A stretch of DNA of 64,000 bases from Pollutimonas nitritireducens. Its GTDB lineage: Bacteria > Pseudomonadota > Gammaproteobacteria > Burkholderiales > Burkholderiaceae_B. The position numbers were made by a program, and so were the translations under genes. Below, one piece after another: positions 8,704 to 17,280 of the stretch. The DNA lies in contig NZ_PDNV01000008.1 of assembly GCF_002849615.1 (NCBI RefSeq), positions 124,001 through 188,000 on the forward strand. Reading direction: 5' to 3'. Position 1 is the stretch's first letter; every line of letters starts with the position of its first letter. Under the pieces are notes generated by a model that saw only the letters and a program-made list of their open reading frames with translations, was not told the origin of the DNA and did not search any database.

Positions 8704-9438
8704 ATGTATCTACTGACATTTTCTACCCGGTTCCGTCCTATCAGACGCCCTTTCAGCTTCGCATCCCTGATCCGACCGTACGGCCGATCATTCGCAGTCC
8801 TTGTTCTGGCGGCGTTATTGGCCTCTTGCGGGACGACTAAACCCGTCGGACAGGGCCAATATCGCGTCGTGAAGGGGGACACCCTTACGCAGATTGCGCG
8901 CCAACATGGGCAGACCGTTGATTCGCTTATGCGTTCAAACAACCTGAAAGACAGCAACAGCATCCGGGTTGGGCAGGTTTTAAATGTAAAAGGTGGCGCG
9001 ACAGCGACTGCGACGCCTGCACCGGCAGCCTCGACAAAAGGTCCGTCTATTGCCGCGCCACGGTCCATCGACCTCGTCTGGCCGGCAGAAGGATCATCAA
9101 CCCGGGGAACATTGGCTCCCAATACCCAGGGTGTCTATATTGCCGCGGTGGCAGGATCGCCCGTCAAGGCGGCGGCGGCCGGTAAAGTAATGTATGCAGG
9201 TAACGGCCTGCGCGGTTACGGCAATATGCTGATCGTGAACCACGACGCTGACTTTTTAAGCGTTTATGCCCATAACCAGACCTTATTGGTTAAAGAGGGC
9301 GCACAGGTCAGGCAAGGCGAAACGATTGCCACCGTGGGAAGCTCAGGCAGCAATGCCGTTAACCTTTATTTCGAACTGCGCTACGGCGGTAAGGCCGTCG
9401 ACGCCTTGCGGTATCTGCCGAAATCGTCTTCACGTTGA
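8704..9438 (+). CDS. NlpD-like lipoprotein: LysM plus degenerate LytM (M23) domain
   Basis: 244 aa. A hydrophobic segment ending in LLASC (lipobox, Cys near residue 42) marks an outer-membrane lipoprotein. A LysM domain follows (YRVVKGDTLTQIARQHG to GQVLNV), then a low-complexity linker and a C-terminal M23 fold (LRGYGNMLIVNHDADFLSVY, ending LRYLP as in NlpD). The zinc ligands are largely gone: the first motif reads NTQGVYIA and the last NLYFELRY instead of HLHFE. It is therefore probably an activator of an amidase, as NlpD is for AmiC, not a hydrolase. The stretch before the hydrophobic core is unusually long and arginine-rich, so the true start could lie downstream. True nlpD usually sits by rpoS; this may be a paralogue. 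Confidence 0.85.
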   Translation: MYLLTFSTRFRPIRRPFSFASLIRPYGRSFAVLVLAALLASCGTTKPVGQGQYRVVKGDTLTQIARQHGQTVDSLMRSNNLKDSNSIRVGQVLNVKGGATATATPAPAASTKGPSIAAPRSIDLVWPAEGSSTRGTLAPNTQGVYIAAVAGSPVKAAAAGKVMYAGNGLRGYGNMLIVNHDADFLSVYAHNQTLLVKEGAQVRQGETIATVGSSGSNAVNLYFELRYGGKAVDALRYLPKSSSR

Positions 9439-9481
9439 TGAGTTAATAAGCGCAACGTCGTACGACACGTATTTTGTCAGG

Positions 9482-9533
9482 CTGGCGCGGACGCCAGAAA
9501 GGCAGTACAACTATCTGGCCGACTCGTCGGCCA
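9482..9533. repeat. Two tandem short hairpins between the lipoprotein and CHRD genes
   Basis: CTGGCG-CGGA-CGCCAG (9482-9497) and TGGCCGA-CTCG-TCGGCCA (9516-9533) are both perfect stems with four-base loops. Neither is followed by a T-run. They may slow or end transcription from the lipoprotein gene in a Rho-dependent way, or be incidental in GC-rich sequence. Confidence 0.35.
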
Positions 9534-9576
9534 CCGATACGACCAAGCCTTAACATTCACATCAAGGAGTGTTCAC

Positions 9577-10017
9577 ATGAGTATCCACGGATCTTTCATA
9601 ACATCGCGCCGGGCTGTTCTTGCCGCCAGCCTGTTCGTGGGCGTTTGGACTGCAGGCGGCATCGCCATGGCAGCCGGCGCTCAGCTCACTTTAAGCGGCG
9701 CCAACGAAGTTCCCGCTGTGACGACCTCGGCCAAAGGTAGCGGTACGATCACGGTAGGCGACGACAAAAGCGTCAGCGGCAGCGTAACAACGTCAGGCAT
9801 CAATGCCACTATGGCCCACATACATGAAGCGCCCGCCGGCAAGAACGGTCCGGTCATCATCCCGCTGGAAAAAAAAGGGGACAGCGAGTGGGCCGTGCCG
9901 GCGAATGCCAAGCTGAACGATGCGCAATACAAGTCTTATAAAGACGGCAATCTATACGTCAACGTGCACAGCGATGCGCACAAGGGCGGCGAACTGCGCG
10001 ACCAGATCAAACCCTGA
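9577..10017 (+). CDS. CHRD-domain exported protein
   Basis: 146 aa. The N-terminus carries SRRAVLAASLFVG with a hydrophobic core and ends near AMAAGA, so it is exported; the SRR-x-x-L pattern is also Tat-like. The rest is one CHRD domain: LSGANEVPAVTTSAKGSGTI, then AHIHEAPAGKNGPVIIPL, NLYVNVHSDAHKGGELRDQI at the end. CHRD domains were defined in chordin and occur in many bacterial secreted proteins with no known activity. CAAGGAGTG precedes the ATG at good spacing. There is no functional link to the neighbours. Confidence 0.9.
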   Translation: MSIHGSFITSRRAVLAASLFVGVWTAGGIAMAAGAQLTLSGANEVPAVTTSAKGSGTITVGDDKSVSGSVTTSGINATMAHIHEAPAGKNGPVIIPLEKKGDSEWAVPANAKLNDAQYKSYKDGNLYVNVHSDAHKGGELRDQIKP

Positions 10018-10040
10018 CGCGAAGCATCCGCGCGAACGCG

Positions 10041-10274
10041 TCAAATATCGCCCAGCAACATGAGCCGTTCAATTTCTTCGCGTTCGCGGCGCAGCATCGG
10101 GACAATTTCTTTCCCGATGCGCTCGGTTGAATAGTCGTTGATGTCAACTGAAATACCCAATGCCAAACTTCTGCCGGCGTTGTTGGGCACGGCAATGCCA
10201 ATGGAGACCAGTTTCCTGTCCGGGTACGGGGCGATCGACCATTTATCGGCAACCAGGTCAAGCGCCGTGTAGAG
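10041..10274 (-). pseudogene. 3' remnant of an IclR-family regulator
   Basis: About 78 codons read LYTALDLVADKWSI, LVSIGIAVPNNAGRSLALGI and end TERIGKEIVPMLRREREEIE. This matches the end of an IclR ligand-binding domain (GYALD.EE, then S-A-x-P-V-x-x-x-x-G..-A-L-x-V). Everything before it is lost: the frame continues only as antisense to the next gene. The DNA-binding half is absent, so it cannot work as a regulator. The assignment rests on pattern recognition of a short C-terminal region. Confidence 0.5.
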
Positions 10275-10320
10275 CCCGATGTAGTGTAGGAGTCGCCATT
10301 CATACGGAGCAACACGAGCC

Positions 10321-11595
10321 ATGACCGATAACTTCCACGCGCCACACGCCATCGTTATCGGCGCGGGCATCGTCGGCCTATACACCGCTTACTTTCTGAA
10401 CCAAGCCGGATGGCGCGTTACGGTCATCGACCGCGACGAGCCTGGCATGGGGTGCTCCGCGGGAAATGCCGGGGCGCTTAGCACGGGTTCGGTCGCACCG
10501 CTTGGAATGCCGGGCATAGTGCGGCAAGCGCCGCGTATGTTGCTGGACCCATCCGGCCCTTTGTCCGTTCCCCCGCACTACTGGCTGGCCGCCGCACCCT
10601 GGCTGCTGCGTTTCATCCGGGCATCCTCGCCGGACCAAGTGGCCGCCATTTCGTCTTCACTCAAGCAGTTGCTGGCTCCGGCCCTGGACTACCATCAACA
10701 GGTCATGCAGTCCTTGGGCGAAACCGGCCTGATCCACGCCACCGGCCAACTTCACGTCTATCCCGATGCCGCTGCCGCTGCCAAAGACAGTAACGGCTGG
10801 GCGCTGCGGCACAAGCATGGCATACCGGTTCATGAGCTGGATCGGGATCAGATACATGAATTGGAACCTCAAGTCGGCACGCACTACACATTCGGCTATT
10901 TCATGCCCGATCAATGCATGGTCGTCAATCCCTTGCGGCAAGCCCGGGCAATTGCCGCTGCGCTGGCTGCGCGGGGCGTCACGTTTGTGCGCGATGAGGC
11001 AGTGACGCTCCAACTTGAAAGTCATCGTGTCAGTGGCGTCGTTTGCCAGCAAGCTACCTATACTGCTGACCATGTTGTGGTAAGCGCCGGCGCATGGTCT
11101 GCAAGGCTGTTGAAGCAACTCGGTTATCGGGTTCCGTTGGAAACCCAGCGCGGCTATCACCTGACGATAGCCGACAGCGGCATCGACCTGCGCCGGCCCG
11201 TGGTTGCGGCCGACCGCAAGATCTTTGCCTCCCCTATGGAAATCGGCCTTCGACTTGCAGGCACCGTCGAGTTCGGGGGATTGGAGCGGCCAGCCACACA
11301 ACGGCGTGTCGACCTCTTGAAGCATTACGGAAAGCAGATCTTTCCTGATATGAACGAGAATGCAGCCGCAAAGTCGTGGATGGGGCATCGTCCCTGCCTG
11401 CCGGACTCCTTGCCGGTCTTAGGTCCAGCGCAAGCTTTCCAGGGACTCTGGCTGAACTTCGGCCACGGCCACCTTGGGCTGACCATGTCAGCGGTCAGCG
11501 GGCAACTTATGGCGCAGGCCATGCTTGGGAAAGCAACCGATATCGACTTGTCACCGTATGCCATAGAGCGTTTCGGTTCGGATGCCAAGCCGTGA
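10321..11595 (+). CDS. FAD-dependent D-amino acid dehydrogenase-like oxidoreductase (DadA family)
   Basis: 424 aa. The N-terminal dinucleotide fold reads AIVIGAGIVGLYTAYFLNQ, ending in an acidic residue (VTVIDRD), followed by CSAGNAGALSTGSVAPLG, a DadA-type FAD-binding segment. The C-terminal GHRPCLPDSLPVLG and NFGHGHLGLTMS close the FAD site. The family deaminates D-amino acids or oxidises related secondary amines and feeds electrons to the respiratory chain at the inner membrane. CGGAGC lies upstream of the ATG. The gene stands alone between an IclR remnant and an MDR enzyme, so the substrate cannot be predicted. Confidence 0.88.
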   Translation: MTDNFHAPHAIVIGAGIVGLYTAYFLNQAGWRVTVIDRDEPGMGCSAGNAGALSTGSVAPLGMPGIVRQAPRMLLDPSGPLSVPPHYWLAAAPWLLRFIRASSPDQVAAISSSLKQLLAPALDYHQQVMQSLGETGLIHATGQLHVYPDAAAAAKDSNGWALRHKHGIPVHELDRDQIHELEPQVGTHYTFGYFMPDQCMVVNPLRQARAIAAALAARGVTFVRDEAVTLQLESHRVSGVVCQQATYTADHVVVSAGAWSARLLKQLGYRVPLETQRGYHLTIADSGIDLRRPVVAADRKIFASPMEIGLRLAGTVEFGGLERPATQRRVDLLKHYGKQIFPDMNENAAAKSWMGHRPCLPDSLPVLGPAQAFQGLWLNFGHGHLGLTMSAVSGQLMAQAMLGKATDIDLSPYAIERFGSDAKP

Positions 11596-11681
11596 TCCGC
11601 ACAGTAGACCTGCAATCACGACTAAGATGATACGCAAACTAAAATACCCTCGACAAGCCGATAACTGACGGGAGAACACCG

Positions 11682-12668
11682 ATGTCGCGTGTCGTTCGCT
11701 TTCACTCCCTGGGCGGCCCTGATGTGCTGCGCCTGGAAGAGCGCGAAATACCTGTGCCCGGTCCAGGCGAGGTACTCATCAAAATAGAGGCCATTGGCTT
11801 GAATCGCGCTGACGTCATGTTCCGCACGGGACGCTATCTGGAAAAGGCCACGTTTCCGTCGCAGATGGGTTTCGAAGCATCGGGCACCGTGCTCGCAACC
11901 GGTGCAGGCGTCACAGGCGTTCGCGAGGGCGACTCGGTGGCTGTCCTGCCCGGCTTCGACATCAGCAAGTATGGGACTTATGCCGATCATGCCATCATCC
12001 CGCAAGCGCACGTGTTGCTGCAGCCGAAAGGGTTGAGCAACGTTCAGACGGCAGGTCTGTGGATGGCTTATCTGACGGCCTATGGCGGCCTTATCGAAGC
12101 AGGCCGTTTGACAGCCGGTGACTGGGTCGCCATTTCAGCCGCCTCCAGCAGCGTAGGCCTGGCCGCCATCCAGATCGCCCTCCAAGCCCGCGCCCTCCCC
12201 GTTGCCACGACGCTGACGAACGACAAGCGCGATGCCTTGATGCTAGCCGGTGCGCACGCCGTCATCGCCACGCAAGAAGAGCCGCTGTACCAGCGCCTGC
12301 TTGAGCACACCGGCGGCCGATTGAGCTGTGCATTCGATGCGGTCGGCGGTCCCCAGGTGGTCGACCTGGCGCAGGCCATGGCGCCAGGCGGAATCATTAT
12401 CATCCATGGTGCGCTAAGCGCTGAAGACACGCCCTTCCCGTTGAAGCTTGCCTTGAAGAATAGCCTGACTTTCCGCGGCTACGTTTATACGGAAGTGACG
12501 CAGAATCCTGAATGCCTCGCACGCGCCCAGGCATTCATTGCGGATGGCATAGCGTCTGGCACGTTGCGGCCCCATATCGACAGCACATTCAGCCTGGATG
12601 AAGTCGTCGAGGCCCATAGATACCTGGAATCGAATCAACAGTTCGGCAAGGTCGTGTTGACGACATGA
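11682..12668 (+). CDS. Zinc-independent MDR-family NADPH:quinone reductase-like oxidoreductase
   Basis: 328 aa. The GroES-like N-domain is intact (GPGEVLIKIEAIGLNRADVM, MGFEASGTV) and the nucleotide domain has AISAASSSVGLAAIQIA. The catalytic-zinc Cys/His pair and the structural-zinc Cys cluster of true alcohol dehydrogenases are not evident, so it belongs with quinone/enone reductases. These reduce C=C or quinones with NADPH in the cytoplasm. GGGAGA precedes the ATG. It is probably transcribed alone; a broken dehydrogenase gene lies just downstream on the other strand. Confidence 0.85.
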   Translation: MSRVVRFHSLGGPDVLRLEEREIPVPGPGEVLIKIEAIGLNRADVMFRTGRYLEKATFPSQMGFEASGTVLATGAGVTGVREGDSVAVLPGFDISKYGTYADHAIIPQAHVLLQPKGLSNVQTAGLWMAYLTAYGGLIEAGRLTAGDWVAISAASSSVGLAAIQIALQARALPVATTLTNDKRDALMLAGAHAVIATQEEPLYQRLLEHTGGRLSCAFDAVGGPQVVDLAQAMAPGGIIIIHGALSAEDTPFPLKLALKNSLTFRGYVYTEVTQNPECLARAQAFIADGIASGTLRPHIDSTFSLDEVVEAHRYLESNQQFGKVVLTT

Positions 12669-12691
12669 GCCGAGGGTACGACTTTGCACGA

Positions 12692-12853
12692 ACGCAATGC
12701 AATATCGTATGCAGTGTGCGCTGCCTGGTTGGCAAATAAAGGCACTTGCAGCGACTGAGCAAGTTCCAGCGCAAGTACGGAATCTTTACGGGCGGCTTCC
12801 AGCGGCATGCCGCCTTCGTAGTTACCCTGCATGATCCGCTCCGCATATCGGTG
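12692..12853 (-). pseudogene. Internal fragment of a 3-hydroxyisobutyrate dehydrogenase-like gene
   Basis: About 54 codons read HRYAERIMQGNYEGGMPLEA, then ARKDSVLALELAQSLQVPLF and HTAYDIALR. This is the NAD-binding_11 helical domain of beta-hydroxyacid dehydrogenases, including the conserved Lys-Asp of the KD.xLA motif. The Rossmann domain and catalytic Lys region are missing, and similarity stops shortly after IALR. The upstream edge meets a headless LysR gene on the plus strand about 30 bp away, as expected for a deletion junction. Confidence 0.55.
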
Positions 12854-12886
12854 TGTAAACGGGCGATGCAAGCCCATTTGCCTGTC

Positions 12887-13567
12887 GGACAGCGCCGCGG
12901 CGTCGTGATCATGGGTGCCTTGCCCTCCGCCTCGCTGACGCTCGTTCCCGCTGCGCTGGCCGCATTACGCAGTCAGTTCCCGGGCCTCGAAGCCAGGGTC
13001 ATGGAGGCGTATAACGATGAGTTGATTACTATGCTGCGCACCAATCAGGTGGAGTTCGCACTGGCCACACGGTTGGACGAAATGTCCGACATGGCATTCG
13101 AGCCACTTGTGGAAGACACTTTCTGCGTGGTTTTCCCGCCCGGTCATCCCATCAGCCATCTGGACTGCGTCACATGGAAGGACTTACTGGCTTACGAGCT
13201 GGTGTTGCTCTCCCACGGTTCCAGCGCACGCAGCCAATTCGATAAAGCGGTTCGAACCGAATCGCCACCCACCCTACTGCACTATGACATCACGCATATG
13301 ACGACGGCAGTAGTGCTGGTCAAGCAAGGGTTGGGCATTGCAGTGTTGCCAAAGCTCCCGCTGAACGCGCTGCCAATGGCTACGCTACAGTACAAGCCAC
13401 TCTGCGATGCTACGGCACAAAGGAGTATCGGCATTCTTTACCGCCGCGACCGCCACCTTTCGCCCGGCAGCCGTGCCTTCATCCAGAAAGTGAAAGACGT
13501 TGTGGCGGCGATGAAAGACTGCCCTACTACGCAGCCTTCTTCAAACGTTTCAATAACACGGGCATGA
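12887..13567 (+). pseudogene. LysR-family regulator lacking its DNA-binding domain
   Basis: From GQRRGVVIMGALPSASLTLV onwards this is a full LysR effector domain: LVPAALAALRSQFPGLEARV, NQVEFALAT, FCVVFPPGHPIS, VKQGLGIAVLP. No winged helix precedes it. The frame extends back to an ATG at 12746, but that stretch overlaps the opposite-strand dehydrogenase fragment and is not LysR-like. A family member of about 300 aa has thus lost its first 85-90 residues. A translated product could only be a non-binding effector domain. Its tail overlaps the end of tctA, which is transcribed towards it. Confidence 0.75.
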
Positions 13568-15014
13568 ACAGGAACAGGAAGGAGATGAGCAGGAAGGTCA
13601 CGGAAATTGGCGTTTCGAACAGAACGGACACCTTTCCCTGCCCCGCTGCCAGGGCGGTCCTGAGCTGATTTTCAGTCAGCGGCACGAGTATCAGGCCTAT
13701 CAATAGCGGTGGAATGGGAAAACCATAAACCCGCATCACATAGCCGAGCACACCCAAGGCGGCCATCAGGCCCAGGTCAAACACCGAACCTGATACGCCC
13801 CAGATACCCATCACCGCGAAGACCAGGATACCGGCGTACAACTGCGGCCGTGGAATCTGCAGCAGCTTTACCCATATGCCAACCAAAGGCAGGTTCAGCA
13901 CCAACAGCATGGCATTGCCGATGTACAGGGACGCGATCAAACCCCAGACCAGTTCCGGGTTGCTGGTGAACAGGAAAGGGCCTGGCTGCAGACCGTAGTT
14001 CTGGAAAGCTGCCAACAAGATGGCTGCCGTGGCGGAAGTTGGCAGCCCCAGCGTGAGCAGCGGCACCAGAACGCCAGCCGCGGACGCATTGTTGGCTGCT
14101 TCCGGTCCCGCGACCCCTTCGATCGCGCCTTTACCGAATTCATCTTTGTGGCGGGACAGCTTCTTCTCAAGCGTGTAGGACAGCATGGTGGGTATTTCAG
14201 AGCCGCCGCCAGGAATCGTACCTATGGGAAAGCCGATGGCCGTACCACGCAGCCACGGTTTCCAGGAACGGCGCCAGTCTTCGCGCGTCATGAAGGCTTT
14301 ACCCTTGATGGCGACGATCTCGTCTTTCGATCCTGAGTAGCGACTGGCTACGTACAGGATTTCTCCGATTGCAAACAACGATACCAGGACGACCGTCAGT
14401 TCCACGCCGTCCAGCAGCGCAGCACTGCCGAAGGTCATGCGGGGCTGGCCGGTCATGGCATCAATGCCTATCACCCCCAATGCCAACCCGATGAACAAGG
14501 AAACAAATCCACGCACCCGCGACGCGCCCATGACCACGGCCACCGACGTGAAGGCAAGTATCGTCAAGGCGAAGTAGTCGGCAGGCTTGAGCAGAAAAGC
14601 CAATTCCGCGACGACAGGCGCCGCAAACGTCAATAGCAGTGTCGCGATGGTTCCTGCAACAAAGGAGCCGATCGCAGCCGTAGCGAGCGCTGCAGCCCCT
14701 CTTCCGGACCGCGCCATTTTATTGCCTTCGAGCGCGGTCATCATCGACCCCGCTTCACCGGGCGTATTAATGAGGATGGAAGTGGTCGACCCGCCGTACA
14801 TAGCTCCATAAAGGACGCCGGCAAACATGATGAAGGCCGACACCGGCCCCACCGATACAGTGACCGGCAACAACAATGCGATGGTCAGGGCGGGGCCTAT
14901 ACCAGGAAGAATGCCGATAGCCGTTCCCAATATGGACCCGACTAGCGCCCACATCAGGTTGGTGGGCGTCAACGCGACTTCAAAGCCTTGAAGCAATAGT
15001 GCCAGAGTATCCAT
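13527..15014 (-). CDS. tctA: Tripartite tricarboxylate transporter, large membrane subunit TctA
   Basis: 495 aa from ATG 15014, which overlaps the tctB stop (TAATG). It is very hydrophobic, with the family hallmarks [38 protein letters not shown] and the second inverted-half motif [15 protein letters not shown]. TctA is the inner-membrane permease that moves citrate-like or other carboxylates, driven by an ion gradient and fed by a TctC/Bug receptor. It is last in an intact tctC-tctB-tctA operon. An upstream in-frame start would lie inside tctB and is less likely. This is the only TctA in the window although nine Bug receptors occur, so it may serve several. Confidence 0.95.
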   Translation of the reverse strand: MDTLALLLQGFEVALTPTNLMWALVGSILGTAIGILPGIGPALTIALLLPVTVSVGPVSAFIMFAGVLYGAMYGGSTTSILINTPGEAGSMMTALEGNKMARSGRGAAALATAAIGSFVAGTIATLLLTFAAPVVAELAFLLKPADYFALTILAFTSVAVVMGASRVRGFVSLFIGLALGVIGIDAMTGQPRMTFGSAALLDGVELTVVLVSLFAIGEILYVASRYSGSKDEIVAIKGKAFMTREDWRRSWKPWLRGTAIGFPIGTIPGGGSEIPTMLSYTLEKKLSRHKDEFGKGAIEGVAGPEAANNASAAGVLVPLLTLGLPTSATAAILLAAFQNYGLQPGPFLFTSNPELVWGLIASLYIGNAMLLVLNLPLVGIWVKLLQIPRPQLYAGILVFAVMGIWGVSGSVFDLGLMAALGVLGYVMRVYGFPIPPLLIGLILVPLTENQLRTALAAGQGKVSVLFETPISVTFLLISFLFLFMPVLLKRLKKAA

Positions 15015-15496
15015 TACACGCCCGCCAATGGGAAGAAACCGCCCAGCTGCAGCCCGAGCCATCCAAAGATAAACCAGCATAAGCTGGCCAGCACAAACCC
15101 GACGACAAGGTCGAAGACAAGACGTCGTGAACCGAACGCGCGCGCCACCAGCATGAACGACAACATGGCCGTCACCGGCAGGCCGAGCGTTTCAATGGTG
15201 AGCGCGGGAACGATGGCAGCCAGCAGTGCCGTGAAAAAAGCACGTTTGTCCATGGACTGGCCTGGCACCGCATTCTCGGCCTCTTCTGGTTCGAACACTT
15301 CGCCACGAGCGATTTGTACCAGCACAAGCACACCGAGCCCGATCAACCCAAAGCCGACACCACTGACGAACATACCAGGCCCAATGGCCGCATACTGCGC
15401 GGTAGCAGCCAGGCCGGTCGAGGCATAAAGACAGACGGCGCCCATTAAGATTACCGCCAACCCCAGCCACCAAGGGCCCTTGCGCAACAACGTCAT
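15014..15496 (-). CDS. tctB: Tripartite tricarboxylate transporter, small membrane subunit TctB
   Basis: 160 aa with four predicted membrane spans: residues about 10-30 ([16 protein letters not shown]), 40-62, 85-110 ([19 protein letters not shown]) and 120-150. A charged loop between spans 2 and 3 ([13 protein letters not shown]) is typical of TctB. The protein supports TctA in the membrane; its exact role is unclear. AAGGAA lies upstream of the ATG. It shares one base with tctA and follows tctC by 27 bp. Confidence 0.9.
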   Translation of the reverse strand: MTLLRKGPWWLGLAVILMGAVCLYASTGLAATAQYAAIGPGMFVSGVGFGLIGLGVLVLVQIARGEVFEPEEAENAVPGQSMDKRAFFTALLAAIVPALTIETLGLPVTAMLSFMLVARAFGSRRLVFDLVVGFVLASLCWFIFGWLGLQLGGFFPLAGV

Positions 15497-15523
15497 CGGT
15501 ATTCCTTCCCTGGTGCTACGTGC

Positions 15524-16480
15524 TTACTTGGCCAGCCCTGCGTCTTTCAGGATCTTGTTGATGCGGCTGCTTTCGCTTTGGATGAATTCTCCGAATTCAT
15601 TGCCAGGCAGGAAATAGGCGTCCCAACCTTGCTTTTGAAGAACAGCTTTCCAAGCCTCGCTTTCGTTCAGCTTGGCGAAGCGTTCCACCCATTCCTTGTG
15701 ATTGGCCTCGGGCATGTCGACCGAGCCCAGAATACCGCGCCAGTTCGCAATTTCCACGTCGTAGCCTGCTTCCTTGAACGTGGGAATGTCCGGTTGGCCC
15801 TTCATGCGTTCGGCGGTCGTGACGCCCAAAATACGTATGCGCCCTTCCTGCGCAAACTGCTGGAACTCGGAAATACCGGAAATGCCGGCCTTAAGTGTTC
15901 CGTTAATGATGCCGATGACCGTGTCTGCGCCACCGGCCTGCGGGATATAGTTCAACTTCGGCACAGGCACGCCCGCGCTTTGCGCCAGCAAGGCCAACGC
16001 GATATGGTCCACACCACCGGCGGAGCCGCCGCCCACGGCCGCAGCACCAGGGTCGCTTTTGAGTGCGGCAACGAAGTCACCCAGGGTCTTGTGCGGAGAA
16101 TCTGCCTTGACCGCAAGCACCAGGTATTCCGCGGTAAGGCGTGCGACCGGCTTGAATTTGCTTAGATCGACGGGTGAACTGTTCAGTGTGATTGCACCCA
16201 CCGTGATGGCACCGAATACCGCCAGTGCATCCGGCTTGCCTTTCTGCGAGCGCTGAAAATCGGCCAGGCCGATCGTGCCGCCCGCGCCGCCTTTGTTGGA
16301 GAAGTTGACGGTACCCTTGTAGATGCCGGCCTGGTTCATGGCCTGGAACGCTTGGCGTCCCGTAGCGTCCCAACCGCCGCCCGGATTGGCAGGCAGCATG
16401 ACGCTGACCTGGGCTTGCGCCGCGCCCGCGCACAGCGCGGTCACAACGGCCAACGATTTCACTAACTTGACAACTTTCAT
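15524..16480 (-). CDS. tctC: Tripartite tricarboxylate transporter receptor TctC
   Basis: About 318 aa from ATG 16480, chosen because GAGGAG lies seven bases upstream; an in-frame ATG at 16516 has no such site. The signal peptide ends near AGAAQAQ. The motif PANPGGGWDATGRQAF differs from the P-F-P-x-G-G form of the orphan Bug receptors here and is typical of TctC proteins that keep their TctAB partners. GGADTVIGIINGTLKAGIS, GQPDIPTFKEAGYD and NWRGILG follow in the expected order. It binds the carboxylate in the periplasm and delivers it to TctAB, encoded next. Confidence 0.94.
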   Translation of the reverse strand: MKVVKLVKSLAVVTALCAGAAQAQVSVMLPANPGGGWDATGRQAFQAMNQAGIYKGTVNFSNKGGAGGTIGLADFQRSQKGKPDALAVFGAITVGAITLNSSPVDLSKFKPVARLTAEYLVLAVKADSPHKTLGDFVAALKSDPGAAAVGGGSAGGVDHIALALLAQSAGVPVPKLNYIPQAGGADTVIGIINGTLKAGISGISEFQQFAQEGRIRILGVTTAERMKGQPDIPTFKEAGYDVEIANWRGILGSVDMPEANHKEWVERFAKLNESEAWKAVLQKQGWDAYFLPGNEFGEFIQSESSRINKILKDAGLAK

Positions 16481-17280
16481 TGCGGACTCCTCGGATTCTT
16501 TCTGATTTTTCATCACGTGGTGATGCCTGCGGGCAGAGTAAGCCCCAGGCTAGGCAGTGTCAATTCGTTTATCGCCGTCACACTCGCTTCCGCGGTACAG
16601 CGACATTCCCACTTTCATGAGAGCGCCATTCACCACGTTACCGGTTTCAATCCATTCGCCGCCTGCCGTATTGCCGACGTCGGCGATGTGCCGTTCACGG
16701 ATTTGTGTATCTATTTCGATAATGCCCTGGGAAATCTGCACGCGCCAGCGTTTCCATGGTTAGGCGGGCTCCGTCGCCGTATCTGCCCTTGCGCGTGAGG
16801 ACGCTGGAGCGCCGCACGGACAGGACGGCGGCCCCGACACAAGGAGGGCAAGGGCTTTCCTCGCCGCAGACAAGCAGGGTGTGACATACCGGGCCGACAC
16901 CTGGCATCATGGACTCACCGTGTTCGATAAACCGGCGCTGTTCGCCTTATACATGTGGCGTGATGGCACATCAGGCGACGAAGCGTTTAGGCAGATCCGG
17001 CCTTTCGCCGTTGTGGCCGACCCCATAAAGATGACCCATCGAACTCCGGAAACGTGATCTACCTGCGCTCTAGCTACTTTTTTTGGAATCGCCCGGCAAC
17101 CGGTACAATTCGCTCTCGACGAGCACAGTACAACTGCGCCCGGTCGAAAGACCAATCCGGACGCTGCGCCCACCCTGCGCTGCAGCGATTCCTGGATCGA
17201 CACGGCCCCCCCCACCCGGTGTTGCCGTTCCATCCCGATGCGTGTTTATATCTCAGTACAGAACCCAACAAAGGTGCTTC
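16481..17280. other. 800-bp gap holding a gene remnant and the promoter region of a Bug gene
   Basis: The right part holds a ureidoglycolate lyase fragment (16809-17057). On the minus strand, 16550-16741 holds a 63-codon frame (containing QGIIEIDTQIRERHI and GGEWIETGNVVNGA) that reads like protein but that I do not recognise; it may be another remnant. Towards 17104-17109, TACAAT could be a -10 box for the following Bug gene, with no good -35. No intact gene is present. Confidence 0.5.
16809..17057 (+). pseudogene. allA: 3' remnant of ureidoglycolate lyase
   Basis: The frame ending at TGA 17055 reads APHGQDGGPDTRRARAFLAA, then QGVTYRADTWHHGLTVFDKP and LFALYMWRDGTSGDEAFRQI. This is the C-terminal half of AllA: the GV-Y-R-x-x-T-WHH-x-L active-site strand is the family's hallmark. 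AllA splits ureidoglycolate into glyoxylate and urea in allantoin breakdown. Roughly the first half of the usual 165-170 residues is missing, and a TAG at 16761 closes the frame. It is too short for the tracked open frames but unmistakable in sequence. No other allantoin gene lies nearby. Confidence 0.72.

Noticed and set aside
8640-9122. 160-codon minus-strand frame over the NlpD-like gene
   Set aside because: Antisense to a clear LysM/M23 protein, with no domain features of its own.
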